A DNA stretch of 64,000 bases from Paramecium sonneborni (Eukaryota > Ciliophora > Oligohymenophorea > Peniculida > Parameciidae), in contig CAJJDN010000107.1 in the NCBI GenBank assembly GCA_905182985.1, positions 200,578-264,577 on the forward strand. The letters run 5' to 3'. Positions 27,141-39,500 of the stretch are shown piece by piece; the stretch's first letter is position 1; the number at the start of each line of letters is the position of its first letter. The position numbers and the translations under genes are program-made. The notes below the pieces were generated by a model. It was not told the origin of the DNA, ran no database searches, and saw only the letters and a list, made by a program, of their open reading frames with translations.

Positions 27141-27267
27141 TTTAGTTTGATTGCATCAATTTAACGATTCTGTCTTTGTCGAAAAACATTCAGATTAATT
27201 AACAGAAAATAATATATATTATTAGTTTAGGTTTTTGCTTTACATATTTTTAATAAATGAAAATATC

Positions 27268-27660
27268 TCAAAAATTGTTTACTAAAATTAAGATATCTGC
27301 GTAAAAATCATTATCTAATCTTTAAATGTAATTTTCACTACAAATATTAACTTCAGCGACGTTCTTTGCATCACTAATACAAGATTTTGCATCAGAGTAA
27401 TCATAAATCACAATCAATACTTTTGTAGTATTATGCTTTATTATATATTCTATCTTACAAATCCTAACAATTTTATTTCAGTGAAAGACTACTCTAAATT
27501 TTATCTTTTACTTCTTTAATGTTTGTTATGATGCCTTAGATACCTTTCTAAATGAATCTTTTATTTCTTCTAACATTTTCATAGTCTCTCAAAATTTTGT
27601 AGCATTTCCTTAAAAATCTGCAATTAAAACATTATATTCTGCTTCCTTATTCATTTTCAT
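27268..27660 (-). pseudogene. TGA-interrupted coding-like locus
   Basis: From ATG (27660) one frame runs to TGA (27268-27270) and reads as good protein throughout (EAEYNVLIADFQGNATKF; MKMLEEIKDSFRKVSK; ICKIEYIIKHNTTKVLIV; IYDYSDAKSC), but it contains two internal TGA codons. One falls just after ...ATKF, the other after KFRVVFH. Neither lies in a standard GTA intron of length 3n. A rival model uses introns of 29 and 23 nt near 27430 and 27460 and a different upstream frame without an ATG. I cannot decide between a decayed gene, a wrong intron model, and base errors. Confidence 0.45.
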
Positions 27661-27835
27661 AATCACATCTTTTGCTGTAATTTTATATAAATAATAAATA
27701 AATTATAAATTATGGCTTTCAAATTTTTAGAAAAAATATTCAATATTATTATTTTCTTTTATTTTTATAAACTAATATAGATCAAAAAATCTAATACATT
27801 AATAATAATTTATAAATTTTCATTATTTATCCTCC

Positions 27836-28790
27836 TCAATGATTTTTTTTTTATTTCTATAAAATTAATCTACTAAATTACCTAAAGCAAACCTTTTTAA
27901 ATAGAACTTTCAAGATCAACCTTCCTGAATTTAACAGATTCAGGATGAACATTTACTAATATTTTATTTTTTTATAATCCATTTAAATTAGTTCCATTCA
28001 AAGAAGCAACCACTCTTTCACAATATTCCAAATCTTTTAATACAAAAACCATGCATCCAACATCTTCTATTTTTATTATTTTTTTCGAACTCTCAAGAAT
28101 ACATTCTTTGTGATCCATATTCAAAGTATAGCAAATAATCCTTTCTATTTGGTTTGCATTTAAGTTATCTTCCAAACCTCTTATTATAATAGCAGCAAAT
28201 TCCTTCTAAATTTCAGTCAGTTGAGCACAATTGAACTTGTAGCCAAATATTGATTTTGCTGTTTTAGAGTTTGATTTGCTTACAAATTAATTTGCAATAA
28301 TTAATGGTTAATCAGTTTTCAAATAAAATAAGATACAAGGATTTGATTAATAAAAAATTAGTTTAAATTCTTAGATGAATCCTTTAATTGGTAATTTATC
28401 AACGAATTCTTATACTTTGAACATATCAACATTATTGTCTAAGTTTTTAACAATTAATTTCGATTTGAAACCATCTTTTAATACAGTTGAACATGGTATT
28501 TAAGAATATTGAATACTTAGAAGGAATCGAGATGCAACTAAATGTAAGGATGGATATAAGGAAGGTGATTAGATAATAGATTCAGAATCTGAACTTTCTT
28601 ATGGGACAATTTAATATTCCTTTGTTCCAAAATTTGTTTGAAACATAGAATATTGAATGGATGAGGTAGATAGATTATTCTAGAATATATTCATTTGTCT
28701 TAATTGATTATGTTTGTAAACTTTAGCAATATTCTTTTTTGGAATTAGAGCACTCGTTTGATTAATTAAGGACGTAAATTCATTAAACAT
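27836..28790 (-). CDS. RRM-type RNA-binding protein (309 aa)
   Basis: ATG at 28790, TGA at 27836-27838; a 25-nt intron at 27857-27881 just before the end. The C-terminal 90 residues form an RRM: RNP2-like AAIIIRGL, helix 1, RNP1-like VGCMVFVL (divergent, lacking the usual aromatic pair), then LEYCERVVASLNGTNLNG typical of helix 2 and the final strand. A second, more degenerate RRM-like unit may precede it (KSKLIVKNLDNNVDMFKVQE). The N-terminal 120 residues are Ser/Gln-rich. RNA binding is likely; partner and process are unknown. Confidence 0.7.
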
Positions 28791-28902
28791 AAATTATTTA
28801 TATAAATGGTATTAGATGAAATATTTGAGAAAATAATGATACAAGGAAAATAATTTAAAAGTGCAATTATATTAAAAAGAAACATTAGTTAAATTGGATA
28901 AT

Positions 28903-28962
28903 GAAATAAATAGATTAGAATTTGTAAAAATTGAAATAAACAGATTAGAATTTGTAAAAATT
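28903..28962 (+). repeat. Two tandem copies of a 30-bp unit
   Basis: Units 28903-28932 and 28933-28962 differ at one base (aataaatag versus aataaacag). Each encodes EINRLEFVKI in the decayed gene. Confidence 0.9.
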
Positions 28963-29213
28963 GGCAGGCAAAAATATATATCAATAGATTTAAATAGTAG
29001 TATGGGGCATTAATTAGTTAATAAAATTGAATAATTCTTGCAAAATGAAAAGTTTGATGAATAAATAATAATTCTAATAAGGATAGAGAGTTGTTTGGAA
29101 TATTATTATATGTAGAAATTTATTAATAAGAAAATATGAAAAAGTATTTGAGGTAATGAGAGTGTATTGACTATTAATGAAATTAATTAGTACCTTTTAG
29201 GATGAATGACTAA

Positions 29214-29254
29214 TATGTTAGATTTCCTAAATAATGTTTAGGGAATCTAACATA
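29214..29254. repeat. 18-bp hairpin with 5-nt loop
   Basis: Arms 29214-29231 and 29237-29254 are inverted copies with one mismatch, around the loop taatg. Left arm tatgttagatttcctaaa. It lies inside the decayed gene. It could be a structural remnant of a mobile or eliminated element. Confidence 0.8.
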
Positions 29255-29797
29255 TTTAGTAATAAATAAATATTACATGCATAGAAGATTTGTTAAGCAA
29301 ATAAACTTAAATAGATTCTTAGTACTATAGATTATTAAGTTCTTATTTGTAAGATGCATAGATTAAAATAGTATATTCAAAATGCAAGTCTAATTATGAT
29401 TAAGAAGAGATAGTGATACAAGAAAATGATTGAAAAGGAATATATAATATATTTATGTTATCTATATTTAATTTATGATGAAGTAGACTAATCAGATTTC
29501 AAAAATGATGCGTGTGAATATTATCAATTAAAATTAGATTAGAGTATAATATATTTAGAATGGGAATAGAGTTTGGAAGTGTATTTATAGATAGGGATAT
29601 TTAATATTATATTTATTATATTTAATATTCAATTTTTAATAATAAATATATTTTATTTATTGATATATTTATTAGATTGTTAATAAATATATAAATTTTA
29701 TTTCATTTATAATAAATACATTTTTGATAATAAATACATTTTATTTAATTGATAAAAATATATAAATATATATATCTTAAATTATTTAAATAATTAG

Positions 29798-30734
29798 ATG
29801 TCTAATCGTCCATACAGTAATGCCCCCCCTGCTTAACCATTGGCTACAACTTAAGCACATAAATTTGGTCAACCAACATTATAATAACCAGTTCCATAGG
29901 TAATTAGTTATTTATATACTTAGTATGGGGTACCATTGTAACAATCTCCAATCCGATAATCATATATCCAACCTGTTCAATATGCTCCAGCTCCATAACC
30001 AGTTTAATATGTTTAACAACCAGTGCAATATGTTCAACAACCAGTTTAGTATGTTCAATAGCCTGTTTAACCAGTTTAAGTGTAATCAGTTCAAGTACAA
30101 ATTTTTAATATTAATTTATAGCATCAATCAATAAAAGGAGAGTCAAGAATAGAATATGTTCCATATTAAAAGGCTGTGGTTGAATATGAAGAATAGGAAG
30201 TAGTATAATATGTTCCAAGAGAAAGAAAAGTGACAGATTATTATGCTGTTGAGTATTAAACTGAATATGTTCCTTAAGTATTTTAAGAGAAGTATACAGG
30301 TAAAATAATATATTTAATAAATAGAATATGTACCTGTTGACAGATATTAAGAAAGAGTAGAATATTATCCAGTTGAAAGATAAGTTGTTCATCAATAAGT
30401 CTAACCTGTCTAATAAGTTGTATAATAATCAGTCTAAGTTGTTTAATAACCTGTTTATCAATAATAATAAGTCTAAGTTGTTTAATAACCTGTTTATCAA
30501 TAATAACAAGTTTATTAATAACCAGTCTAATATATTTAATAACCTGTTGCTTATACATAACCATTAGTAGCATCCAGAGTTGTTCCATAAAGTTTTGCAC
30601 CAACATATGCATAAACTTATGCACCACCTTTTGGATAATAATTCTAACCATAATAATTCTAACCATAATAAATCCCATAATAAACAAAACCATTATAATA
30701 ATAGGCTCCAAGATCTAATGTTGCACAACAATGA
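29798..30734 (+). CDS. Alveolin-type cortical (epiplasm / inner membrane) protein (286 aa)
   Basis: ATG at 29798, TGA at 30732-30734; introns of 24 (29900-29923), 27 and 25 nt. The centre (about residues 115-175) is built of charged valine/proline repeats of the alveolin/articulin kind: IEYVPYQKAVVEYEEQEVV, VPRERKVTDYYAVEYQTEY, EYVPVDRYQERVEYYPVERQ. The flanks are low complexity: QPVQYVQQ repeats before, VQVVQQPVYQQQQ repeats after, then a Pro/Gln tail (FQPQQFQPQQ). Alveolins form the membrane skeleton under ciliate alveoli. Almost all glutamines in the repeats are TAA/TAG. Confidence 0.85.
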
Positions 30735-31074
30735 AACCATATTCATTATATATCAAAAATTCATGTCAATATTTTCCATTTTACAACTCATGATTGTATA
30801 TATTATTCTTCATATGAGCTTGTCAAATTAAATATTATACTTAAAATTCTTTATATAATTCAACTATCATTGATTTATATACAATCATTAATTTTTTATT
30901 GTATCTACATCTTTATTCATATTATTTATACTATCCTATTTTATTTATAAGTTGTTATAAGATCATCTCTATTTTCTTTATTTATTCCTTGGTAGTTCTA
31001 AATACCAAAACCAATTTCTCATTTTCAACTAAAGAAAGTGGATGTAATTAGTGATTAATTAATTGTTAAATTAA
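30735..31074. other. Non-coding spacer upstream of the CaMKK-like gene
   Basis: 340 bp, AT-rich, with no sensible ORF; presumably 3' flank of the alveolin and promoter of the kinase. Confidence 0.45.
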
Positions 31075-32767
31075 ATGGGAAGTGGACTCTCCAATAATCA
31101 AATCAATAACTTTAGGTATCCTCTATTTTTATATTGTCTAGAATGCTTTCTCTATTTTAAGAGAAGTCTTTAGAAATTGATAAAGTAAAAGCTGACTAAA
31201 GTGAATACAACAATAAATTAGAGGATACAACCATGGTGTCACAAAAGAATAAACTCAAGTTATAAACTAATCTCATTGAAATGATTCGTCATTTACCTAA
31301 AAAACTTAATGCAACTCCAATGCGTGTTAGTGGAGTTATTTCTAAATCACCTACTATAAAGAAACCATTTATTGAATATGCTTAAACAAATTTAATACAT
31401 CTTGTTCGATCAACCTAAAAGATGGAAGTCTCTATATATTCAATATTTCTAGAAAGCTGAACTCTCTATGGAAAAATATCTCAATGTTAAAGAATCATAA
31501 ATCTTGAGTTCATAAAGACTTAAACCTCGTAAATCTTTAGCTGTTCAAAATACTCTTGAAGTTGTCTAAACTTCACGTCTTGAAAAAAGCATTAATGTTG
31601 AAGGAATGGCTTAAATTAATTAATACACTGTTATTGAATCATTAGGATAAGGAGCATTTGGAAAAGTTAAAAAAGCTTAGAATTTTAAAGGAGATATATT
31701 TGTATAACTTATTCAACTATTTTCTAGGCTATTAAAATAGCAAACAAAAAAAAACTTAAAAAGAAACTTTTATCTAAATCCAATGCGTATACTATGTTAG
31801 AAAGAGAAATTGCTATTATGAAAAAAGTATTAATTCTTATAATATATTTTTATCATAGATCTCTCATGTTAATGTTGTTTAATTATTTGAAGTCATTGAT
31901 GATCCAAAATAAGATAAATTGTATCTAGTCATGGAATTCATGGGAAAAGGTAGTATTCTTAGTAAAGGATTTTTTAAAAAGAATTAAAAAACATCTAATA
32001 TTTTGGATGAAATTGATGAAAAAAATATCAATTATAAGTTAAATGAAGAATAATGTAGACATTACTTTAGTGATTTCATTAAAGGATTAGATTATTGTAT
32101 TTTCAATTTCATTTTATTAAGTACATGAATGCGTTAATGTTATACATAGAGATATCAAACCTGAAAATTTATTAGTCAATTCTTAAGATCAATTAAAAAT
32201 CGCAGATTTTGGAGTATCTCATATTATGGAAGATGGTTAAGATGGAAGAATATCCAATTAAACTGGAACTCAAGCTTACTTAGCCCCAGAAGTTTTCAAA
32301 GGTATTAGATAATCATTATTTAGGATAAAATTTTGATGGAAAACCAGTTGATATATGGGCTGGAGGAGTTACTTTATATTAAATGGTTTATGGGAGATTA
32401 CCTTTTCCAAGTTAAAAATCTCTAGAATTAAGATAATAAATTTTAGAAGACAAGTAAACTAAACTATTATTATTTAAAAGTCCTCCCTATCCTTAACCAA
32501 CAGGATTTCATCCATCAATTCTTAAATTGCTTTAAGGAATGTTAGAAAAAAATCCTGAAAAAAGATATAAAATAGATTAAATTATTTTAGATGATTGGTT
32601 GACTGATTTTGGTAAATAACCTTTATAAAATGAATATATTCAATATGTTGATGTCACTGAAATGGATATCAAATTTGCATTAACTAGTCTAAATATATAG
32701 ATGGCACTTAAAATTGTGGTTAAACTTTTATATTTATCAAAAAAAGCCAAAAAAAAAATTGCTTTGA
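31075..32767 (+). CDS. CaMKK/SNF1-activating-type protein kinase
   Basis: The preferred start is ATG at 31075, giving MGSGLSNNQ, an N-myristoylation signal. A 26-nt intron (31116-31141) separates it from an internal ATG at 31143. Further introns: 25 (GTC start), 26, 32, 25 and 22 nt. The catalytic domain follows about 150 residues: [31 protein letters not shown], then GTQAYLAPEVF and PVDIWAGGVTLYQMVYGRLPF. VSH after DFG and the GT-A-LAPE loop are typical of CaMKK, SAK1 and plant GRIK kinases, which phosphorylate AMPK/SnRK1 or CaMK. The 3' end is uncertain: a 31-nt intron starting GTG gives a stop at 32765-32767; without it the frame runs to TGA at 32934 and overlaps the convergent gene. Confidence 0.8.
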
Positions 32768-32817
32768 AAAAAATAATAGAAGAAGATTTGAAAACATTAT
32801 CAATATAAAATATAAAA

Positions 32818-34273
32818 TCACTAATACTCTCTTTAAATAATACTCCCAGTTAAAAAGTTCATGTTTTTAAATTTACTCATATCTTAATCCTTATCAAAAG
32901 TAGGATCATTTATTAAAATATCTTCAACATCTGATTATTATTATTATTCTGGTGATTATACATCTTCCTCATCTTCATGTTATTTAATTTATCTAAAAAC
33001 TTCAAATTATGCGGGAACTCTATATTTATTAATTCTTAAAATTTATAAATACAAATACATACCTTTTTTTATTTATTTTTTTTTCTATAGTAACAACAAT
33101 AACAATCCTGCCTATCTATAAAGCTACTCTTTTTTGAGAATTCAAATGAATTTACAAATCTTCATCTTATGCTAAAACTAGAGTTCCAAATTTTGAACAA
33201 TTATCTTCTATATAAAATGATTATTCTTAATGATTAACTAATATACTAGCATGATGTCTAGAAACAGATATATCATGTAATTTAATATCACAATCTTATG
33301 TTCTACCAATCTTAATAGTATCTCTTGTTTTTATATCAATTACATATAACCCTTACTCTTTATTTTTATCACTATGATTTATTTATAATAACAAATAAGG
33401 TTCCTTTGGTTTATTTATATCACATATATTATATTGAATTGATTTAAATTTAAATGATGCTAACATTGAAATATTAATAATTACTTTTATACATTGTTTT
33501 ACATAATTCACATTTCATACTTTTCCAATAATATAAAGTAACTCCATTTTATGCTTTAGTTTTTAATTAACTATTTATCCAACTTTATAAACATTTTAAA
33601 TGTATAAATTTAATGGAACCAATACATTTACATGGACTAATAAAAGGATTCTCAAATGTTGCCAATTTACTTAAACAAAATCTACATTGAACTTATCCTT
33701 CTACACATCCACTATCATTTAACTTATTTTTTTCTTCGAATTCATCTGGTACTCCTCCATCATCATATTCATAAGCAAAACTATAATCAAGAACTGTTAA
33801 TTTAACTCTTCCTAATTTTATTGTTGTATTAGTCATTAGTTTCTGACGGTCCATTGTAGGTAAATCTGATGCCTATATTGGTCGAATGACTTTCCAAAAT
33901 GCATTTTCAATCTTAGAATTATATAGCTCTATAGATTTCTAATTACTACGAAATTCGAAGATTTCTCTTTAATTCCTTACTACTTCCTTTATATATAATT
34001 TCTTAATAATCATACATTTTTTGTTAAAGCCAATATATCCCTGTCTAACTGAACCACTCTTCCTTATATATTTATACAAAATACCTTAAAAATCAAAATC
34101 TATTGATTTTTTTACTAGCGAATCACTTTCATAATCAAATAAATTATGTCCATTATCAGACCATATATATGCCATTACATGAATACTACATCTCTTTTAA
34201 TTATATACTTATAAGGCAGTTCCATTATGTTAAATACATTTTAGTTTTTCATATTTGAACATGTTGCACCCAT
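32818..34273 (-). CDS. RING-CH (MARCH-type) plus FHA domain protein (459 aa)
   Basis: ATG at 34273 gives MGATCSNMKN (predicted myristoylation plus palmitoylation). A 23-nt intron then joins the main frame; others are 25 and 28 nt. TGA at 32818-32820. The coding length is an exact multiple of three. At about residues 190-260 there is a RING-CH finger: CRFC, CKCIGSIKFIHLKC, CELC (C4HC3 order with His in the fifth position). From about 295 to 390 there is an FHA domain: TIKIGRTQDCDIKL, SVSRHHASI, NCSKFGT, with the phosphothreonine-binding Arg, Ser and His all present. The protein would be a membrane-anchored ubiquitin ligase reading phosphothreonine. MARCH proteins normally have transmembrane segments; none is obvious here, the lipid anchor may replace them. 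Confidence 0.85.
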
Positions 34274-34460
34274 TCTTATTATATTAATTTTATACCGAGA
34301 TTTATTATATTATTATCAATTATTGTTTTTTATTATTTATTACTAAACAATAAGCTATTACATTCATTTTATTAATTCATTATTCAATATAACTAAAATG
34401 CTCAAAGTATTTTGTGTTATATATTCTAATAAAAAATAATTATTATTTAATATCTCAGAA

Positions 34461-35554
34461 ATGTATTCTTTACCAAGATTAACTAGTAAAAGTGTTAAAA
34501 CATAAATTAACACAACTATTGATTCTGAAAATAAGAATAAATTTCATTTTAGTGAAAATATCATGTATAAAATAAGCAAATAAGCATTACAAAACTATTT
34601 AAAATCAGGAGTTATAGATTAAAGAATAGTATAATTGAATTTGGTGAAAATGAGTAGATTAAAGAATTCAGATCTCTCAATTCTTAATGATTTCTATTCT
34701 TAACCTTCATCAAGTAGGATCGAATAAGAATAAGCTTAATTAATATTATCAAAAGTATAATAAATTTTGTAATTAAAAGATTAAAACTCATCAAATTCCT
34801 AAGAATTAGTATTAAAATGAAATGTCAGAAAATAAATTAAATTCAAATGAATTGAATTTTGGCCAAGTTGAAGAATAATTGTATAATTTTTAAAACTAAT
34901 AGAAAATAATGTCTAAAAACTAAAATGAATGTTTCAAGAATGTTTAATGGAACATATTTAGTGGATCCATCAATAAGTGATCTTACTAAAAAAAGCTAAA
35001 CTACTTAACCATATCTTTAGATGCTCTAAAAAATGGAGCCATAGAAAAGAATTGCAAAAAAAACCAAATCTTTTAAACGATAATCCAGTATTTTGAATCC
35101 ATTATATTGCAAATAACCATCTATCTAAAGCATGGAAATAGAAGATGTTACAGAATATATGTCTTCTAGATTGATAGAATCAAAAGCAAATATAGAATAA
35201 TTAGTAGAAAGATACAAAACAATAGATTTGACATAAGAATAGAAAACATTCTTCAATTTAATCTAGAAATGTGATCTTAATGGTTTAATCTAATTATTTT
35301 AAGATAAATCTTTTAATCATTCTTTAATTAATTCATCTGATGAAGTAATAATAATATCATTAATTTAGAAAGGATTATATCCTATTCACATTGCTATCAA
35401 AAAGTAAAATGTATAAATGCTTAAATTGTTACTCAAATTTGGAGCAAAATTAAATGTAACAACAAGAAATGGAAAAACTGTTAATGATTTAAGTTAAATA
35501 TATGAAAATTCAGAAATATTAAAAATATTACAAAGATATGATTATTTTAAATGA
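34461..35554 (+). CDS. Ankyrin-repeat protein (348 aa)
   Basis: ATG at 34461, TGA at 35552-35554; introns of 25 and 22 nt, frame exact. The first 230 residues are basic and Ser/Gln-rich with a predicted helical stretch. The C-terminal 100 residues contain ankyrin-type helices: FNLIQKCDLNGLIQLFQD, then GLYPIHIAIKKQNVQMLKLL, LKFGAKLNVTTRNGKTVNDL. This last piece is a good consensus repeat (P-x-H-I-A-I...LL..GA..N...G.T). Protein-interaction role inferred. Confidence 0.72.
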
Positions 35555-35688
35555 GTATAAGTTTAATTAAAATATTTAATTTCAAAAGATTAAACATTAA
35601 TTAGAAGGCAGAGTACATTATATTAAATTAAAATCTGATTACTATTACTAGTTTTTTACACCTTAAACACTCCATAGATCACAATTCA

Positions 35689-36567
35689 TCATTTTATCAC
35701 ATACTAATAAATAAATAATTTAATATTACTGATAATAATGTGTGCAATCAACAATTATCTATCTTATTCACTTTCTATATAAAATTAATCTTTAAAATCT
35801 TAAATTGTTAATTTATATTGACTTTGCTCCTGATATATTAAATAAGCAAAGTTATCATACCCAGCTAATTAAAAATTAGGATAATATTTTGATTGATTAA
35901 TAGATTTTAACCATTCTTCCATATTTGGAATTTATTCCTAACAGTATTCAATATTTAACAATAATCCTTTTTTTGAAAATAATCCCATTTCTAAAAGATA
36001 ATCTAATTCAAATATACCTTCATCTAATTTAGCTAAGATTCTTCGTTAATAACCTAATCTATCAATTCCATACTTGTTTAATAAAAATTAGCATTTATTT
36101 TATTGAGGTAAAGTTTTTAAAAGACTTACATTATCATAAATGCCTAAGTCTATAAAATTTTGTAAATAGATATCATTTAATCTTATATCCATTAGAAATG
36201 TTGCAATAGGTTATTAATTAATGTTAATGATGGGAGTTTAAAATTCTTAAATTTAACTTGATTCATTTAGTAGATGATTTATTGATGTATTTTGAATAGG
36301 TTAATTAGTTTCTAAGGTCCTAGTTTCAATTTATTACATTTTTGGTTCATCTATATAAGACTTCTTATTTTTAATTCTTGATTATGCTTAAAATAATGTA
36401 TTTTTGACATCTTCTTTCTATTGTTACATTTCTTATATATTTTGTTATAGATTTGATATTTTCTCTTACCATTACTCTGCAAAATTAGAATAAGTGGATG
36501 ATTAAGGATCAGTATAAAAATTGACTTGAGATTTGAAATCAAAACTAAGTTCTTAATTGATTGACAT
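35689..36567 (-). CDS. Protein with two SAM-like domains (292 aa)
   Basis: Single-exon ORF, ATG at 36567, TGA at 35689-35691. The N-terminal 90 residues have a short coiled coil (EKISNLQQNIQEMQQQKED). Then come two helical modules of the SAM type: LNDIYLQNFIDLGIYDNVSL..LGYQRRILAKL and MEEWLKSINQSKYYPNF..LTIQDF, which fit the SAM pattern (W/Y-L..I.L..Y...F...G....L..L...DL..LGI...GHR..IL). The start is only 17 bp from the divergent guanylyl cyclase start, so the two probably share a very short promoter. Confidence 0.65.
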
Positions 36568-36584
36568 TCTGTTATAAATTAAAA

Positions 36585-39500
36585 ATGAAATAATTATTCC
36601 TGAATTACAGGCATAATAATGAAATAAGAAAAACCACATATCAAGTACTATCTAAATAGTTAATAAGATTCAATTTAGAAATGGAGAAACAGTTTCAGCT
36701 GATGGATTTTTAGAAAATGAAAATAAAATTTTGAGAACAAATTTTTATTTTATTCTTCCTTTGAGAGTTATTAAGGAAAACATCTTTTACTTTTTACTTC
36801 TGATATTATAAGCATTTTCTTCTGAGCCATTGTATTTTGTGGTAATTCCTCTTGTTTTATAATAATGGTTTATTGATTTGCATAATTGTTTAAATTTAAG
36901 AAAGATGGATTAAATGTTAAAAGAGTAGGAGGCAAAAATTATTAAGTAATGGGATGAATGTATTGTAAATAAAGAAATCATATCTAAAATTAAAGAAAGA
37001 TTAGATCAATAGGATTAGAGTGAAAGTAATCAAAAATAAAAAAGCAAGTCTTAAAATGACAAGAATTCATAAAATAAAAAAGTTGAATTTGCTTAAAGTT
37101 AAAAGAAAGGAATTTCTAGATCTATTGTTTGTAATTAATATTTCATATTCATTTTAGCTAATGATTCAATACCATTTCAGTCAATCCAATACAAGTAACA
37201 ACAAAGTAACAAAAACTTAAAAGCATCAGAAAACGCTAAAAAATATAATTAAATGAGTCCATTGATATATAAAGATATGGCTCTAAAATTATAATAAATT
37301 TAAATCATGGAAACTCATCCATTGATTATTCAATTTAAGAAAAAGGTTCCTAGTATATTTCCAAAAGATTTGGTTTAAACTACAACTAAAATACCATTAA
37401 ATGAGAAATTAAAAAAAATGGAAAAGGATAAAATGAATTTAATTAAATCTTAAATTGCTGAAGAAATCAAAATAGGGGATGTCATTTTATTATAAAGAAA
37501 TTAAATAGCTCCTTGTGATATTATTGTATTACATTGCAATGATGAAAATTTTTCTGTTTAATAATAATTGTGTGATTATTCTTAATCCACTGTTAGAAAA
37601 CCAGTAGTTTAGAATAGATGTAAAATTTTTATAAAATTATAGCTGATTCATAAACCTTAGCTTAATTTAAAAAATCATTGACTGGTAATATAGTATTTCA
37701 TGAATAAAATTCTTAAATCAAAGGTTTTTTTTAATTAAAGAAAGATCCATAATCTAAAATGCTTGGTTTTGAAAATTTTATTTTTTGTTAAGAAAAATTA
37801 TTAGCTACTCCTTGGATTTTAGGAATTGTTGTAAAGGTTGGGAAAAGTTGTCTTTGTTATTCAAAATTATAAGGAAAATTAAGATTTGAGAATAATTAAT
37901 ATTTTGGATTCTATTTTGTAATTTGTTTAATCATGATTGTATTGCTTTATACTTATATTTTAGATATAAATAATTGCGTTTAATTAAAATGAATACTTAT
38001 ATGAACTAAGATCAATAACATAAATTATTATAGATAATTGCATTTATTTAATATTGATGGTTCCTCATTTTTTTAAGATTTATTATAATATTTGCAGTTT
38101 ATTTTAACTAAAAATAATAGGAACTATTGATTAAAAATAAATTATGTCCTGTCATGTAGACAAATATTTAGAAAAGCAATATCTAACCATCAGTGTAGAA
38201 GCATTTATAGAATAATCTTTTAAATTAAAACGAATAATATATAATAGTTAATATTGTGATTTTGAAGAGCAAAAGTTTTTAGAATTTTTAGCAACAGCAG
38301 AAAGAGGTTTATATAATAAAGATACAGGTAAAATTAATAATTATTATTTTTAGAATAATTAAATAAAAATTAGTTAAACTCTTAAGTCTTAAATTATGAT
38401 ATGTAGAGTTCTAATTCAGAAATTTTATTCAGTTAAAGAGAATGTATAGTAAATTAATTACCAAAATCAGTTGAAGGTAGGTTTATACATTATTATTAAT
38501 AAGATTATAAGGATGATTTGAATACAAACTAAGCACAACTAATTCTTTAAGAATAAATTTAACATGATAAAAATTTATTTGAAAATTAAGAAATTGGAGA
38601 TCATCTCACAGCTTAAAGATAATCAAATCAATAAAAAAGTTCAAAAATCTATTAATCATCAAAAGATTAATTAAAATAAGATAAATATTTAATTAATGAA
38701 AATACTTTATACACTTCTATGATTCAGAATAATTCAAAAAATGATCTAAATCCATTATTTTTATAATTAGCTTTAAATCATTTAGCATTCTCGAAATTGT
38801 TGATCACTGAAAAAAAAGAATAAAAAGTTAAAAATAAATTTCTTGGTTTACTTGATTAAAAGTAGGTTAATATGGCTAAAATTATGGGATATGAATTTAT
38901 CTGCGTTAATAATGTTTAGTAATTTATTAATTTTATTAATAGATAATAATAGAATTATATTTTATAAATAAAAAAAGAACTTTATTCATTTAAATTAGTT
39001 AATACAAAATTACATATTCAAAATTAAAGATTATATATGTTATTTGAAATGGATGATTTATCTTAAGAAGCTGATTAGCAATTTATTTTATTTTTAAGAG
39101 AAGCTAATGTCAGGAAAAATGAAAGTATTGAAGATAAAGTATTGAAACATTAATCAGATTCTTTACATTACATTTACTATTATTATTGTTTTTTAAGTTA
39201 AAATGAAGCAAATTTATATTTATCATCTGCAGAGAGTAATATATCAGAAAATCAATTATATACTCTTATGGAACAGTTATTTAAATTAAATATTATATTT
39301 GGTTTGAGTTATGAGTTAAAATAAGATTGTTAAGAATTTATGAAAAATATTAGAAAATCAGATTATTAATTATTTATCTACACTTAAAATTCAGAAATTT
39401 CAGCAACCTCTATTTTATATTAATCTGAATTGTTATAATAAAATGATTTAATTTTCAATTTTAATTAATAAAATGAAGAAGATTTAAGAGCATATTTTAA

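Larger units (their letters stand above)
28855..29620 (+). pseudogene. Decayed gene with frameshifts and TGAs
   Basis: Protein-like blocks occur in successive frames on the plus strand: QLYQKETLVKLDNEINRLEF, then ISIDLNSSMGHQLVNKIEQF, then ITCIEDLLSKQTQIDSQYYR, then DEVDQSDFKNDACEYYQLKL. They are separated by TGA codons or by single-base frame changes (for example near 29425) that no GT-AG intron explains. A 30-bp direct repeat and an 18-bp hairpin lie inside. Family unknown. Confidence 0.5.

Noticed and set aside
30111..30831. Several ORFs on both strands in the alveolin region
   Set aside because: Shadows of a low-complexity, TAA-rich coding sequence; only the alveolin frame splices correctly.
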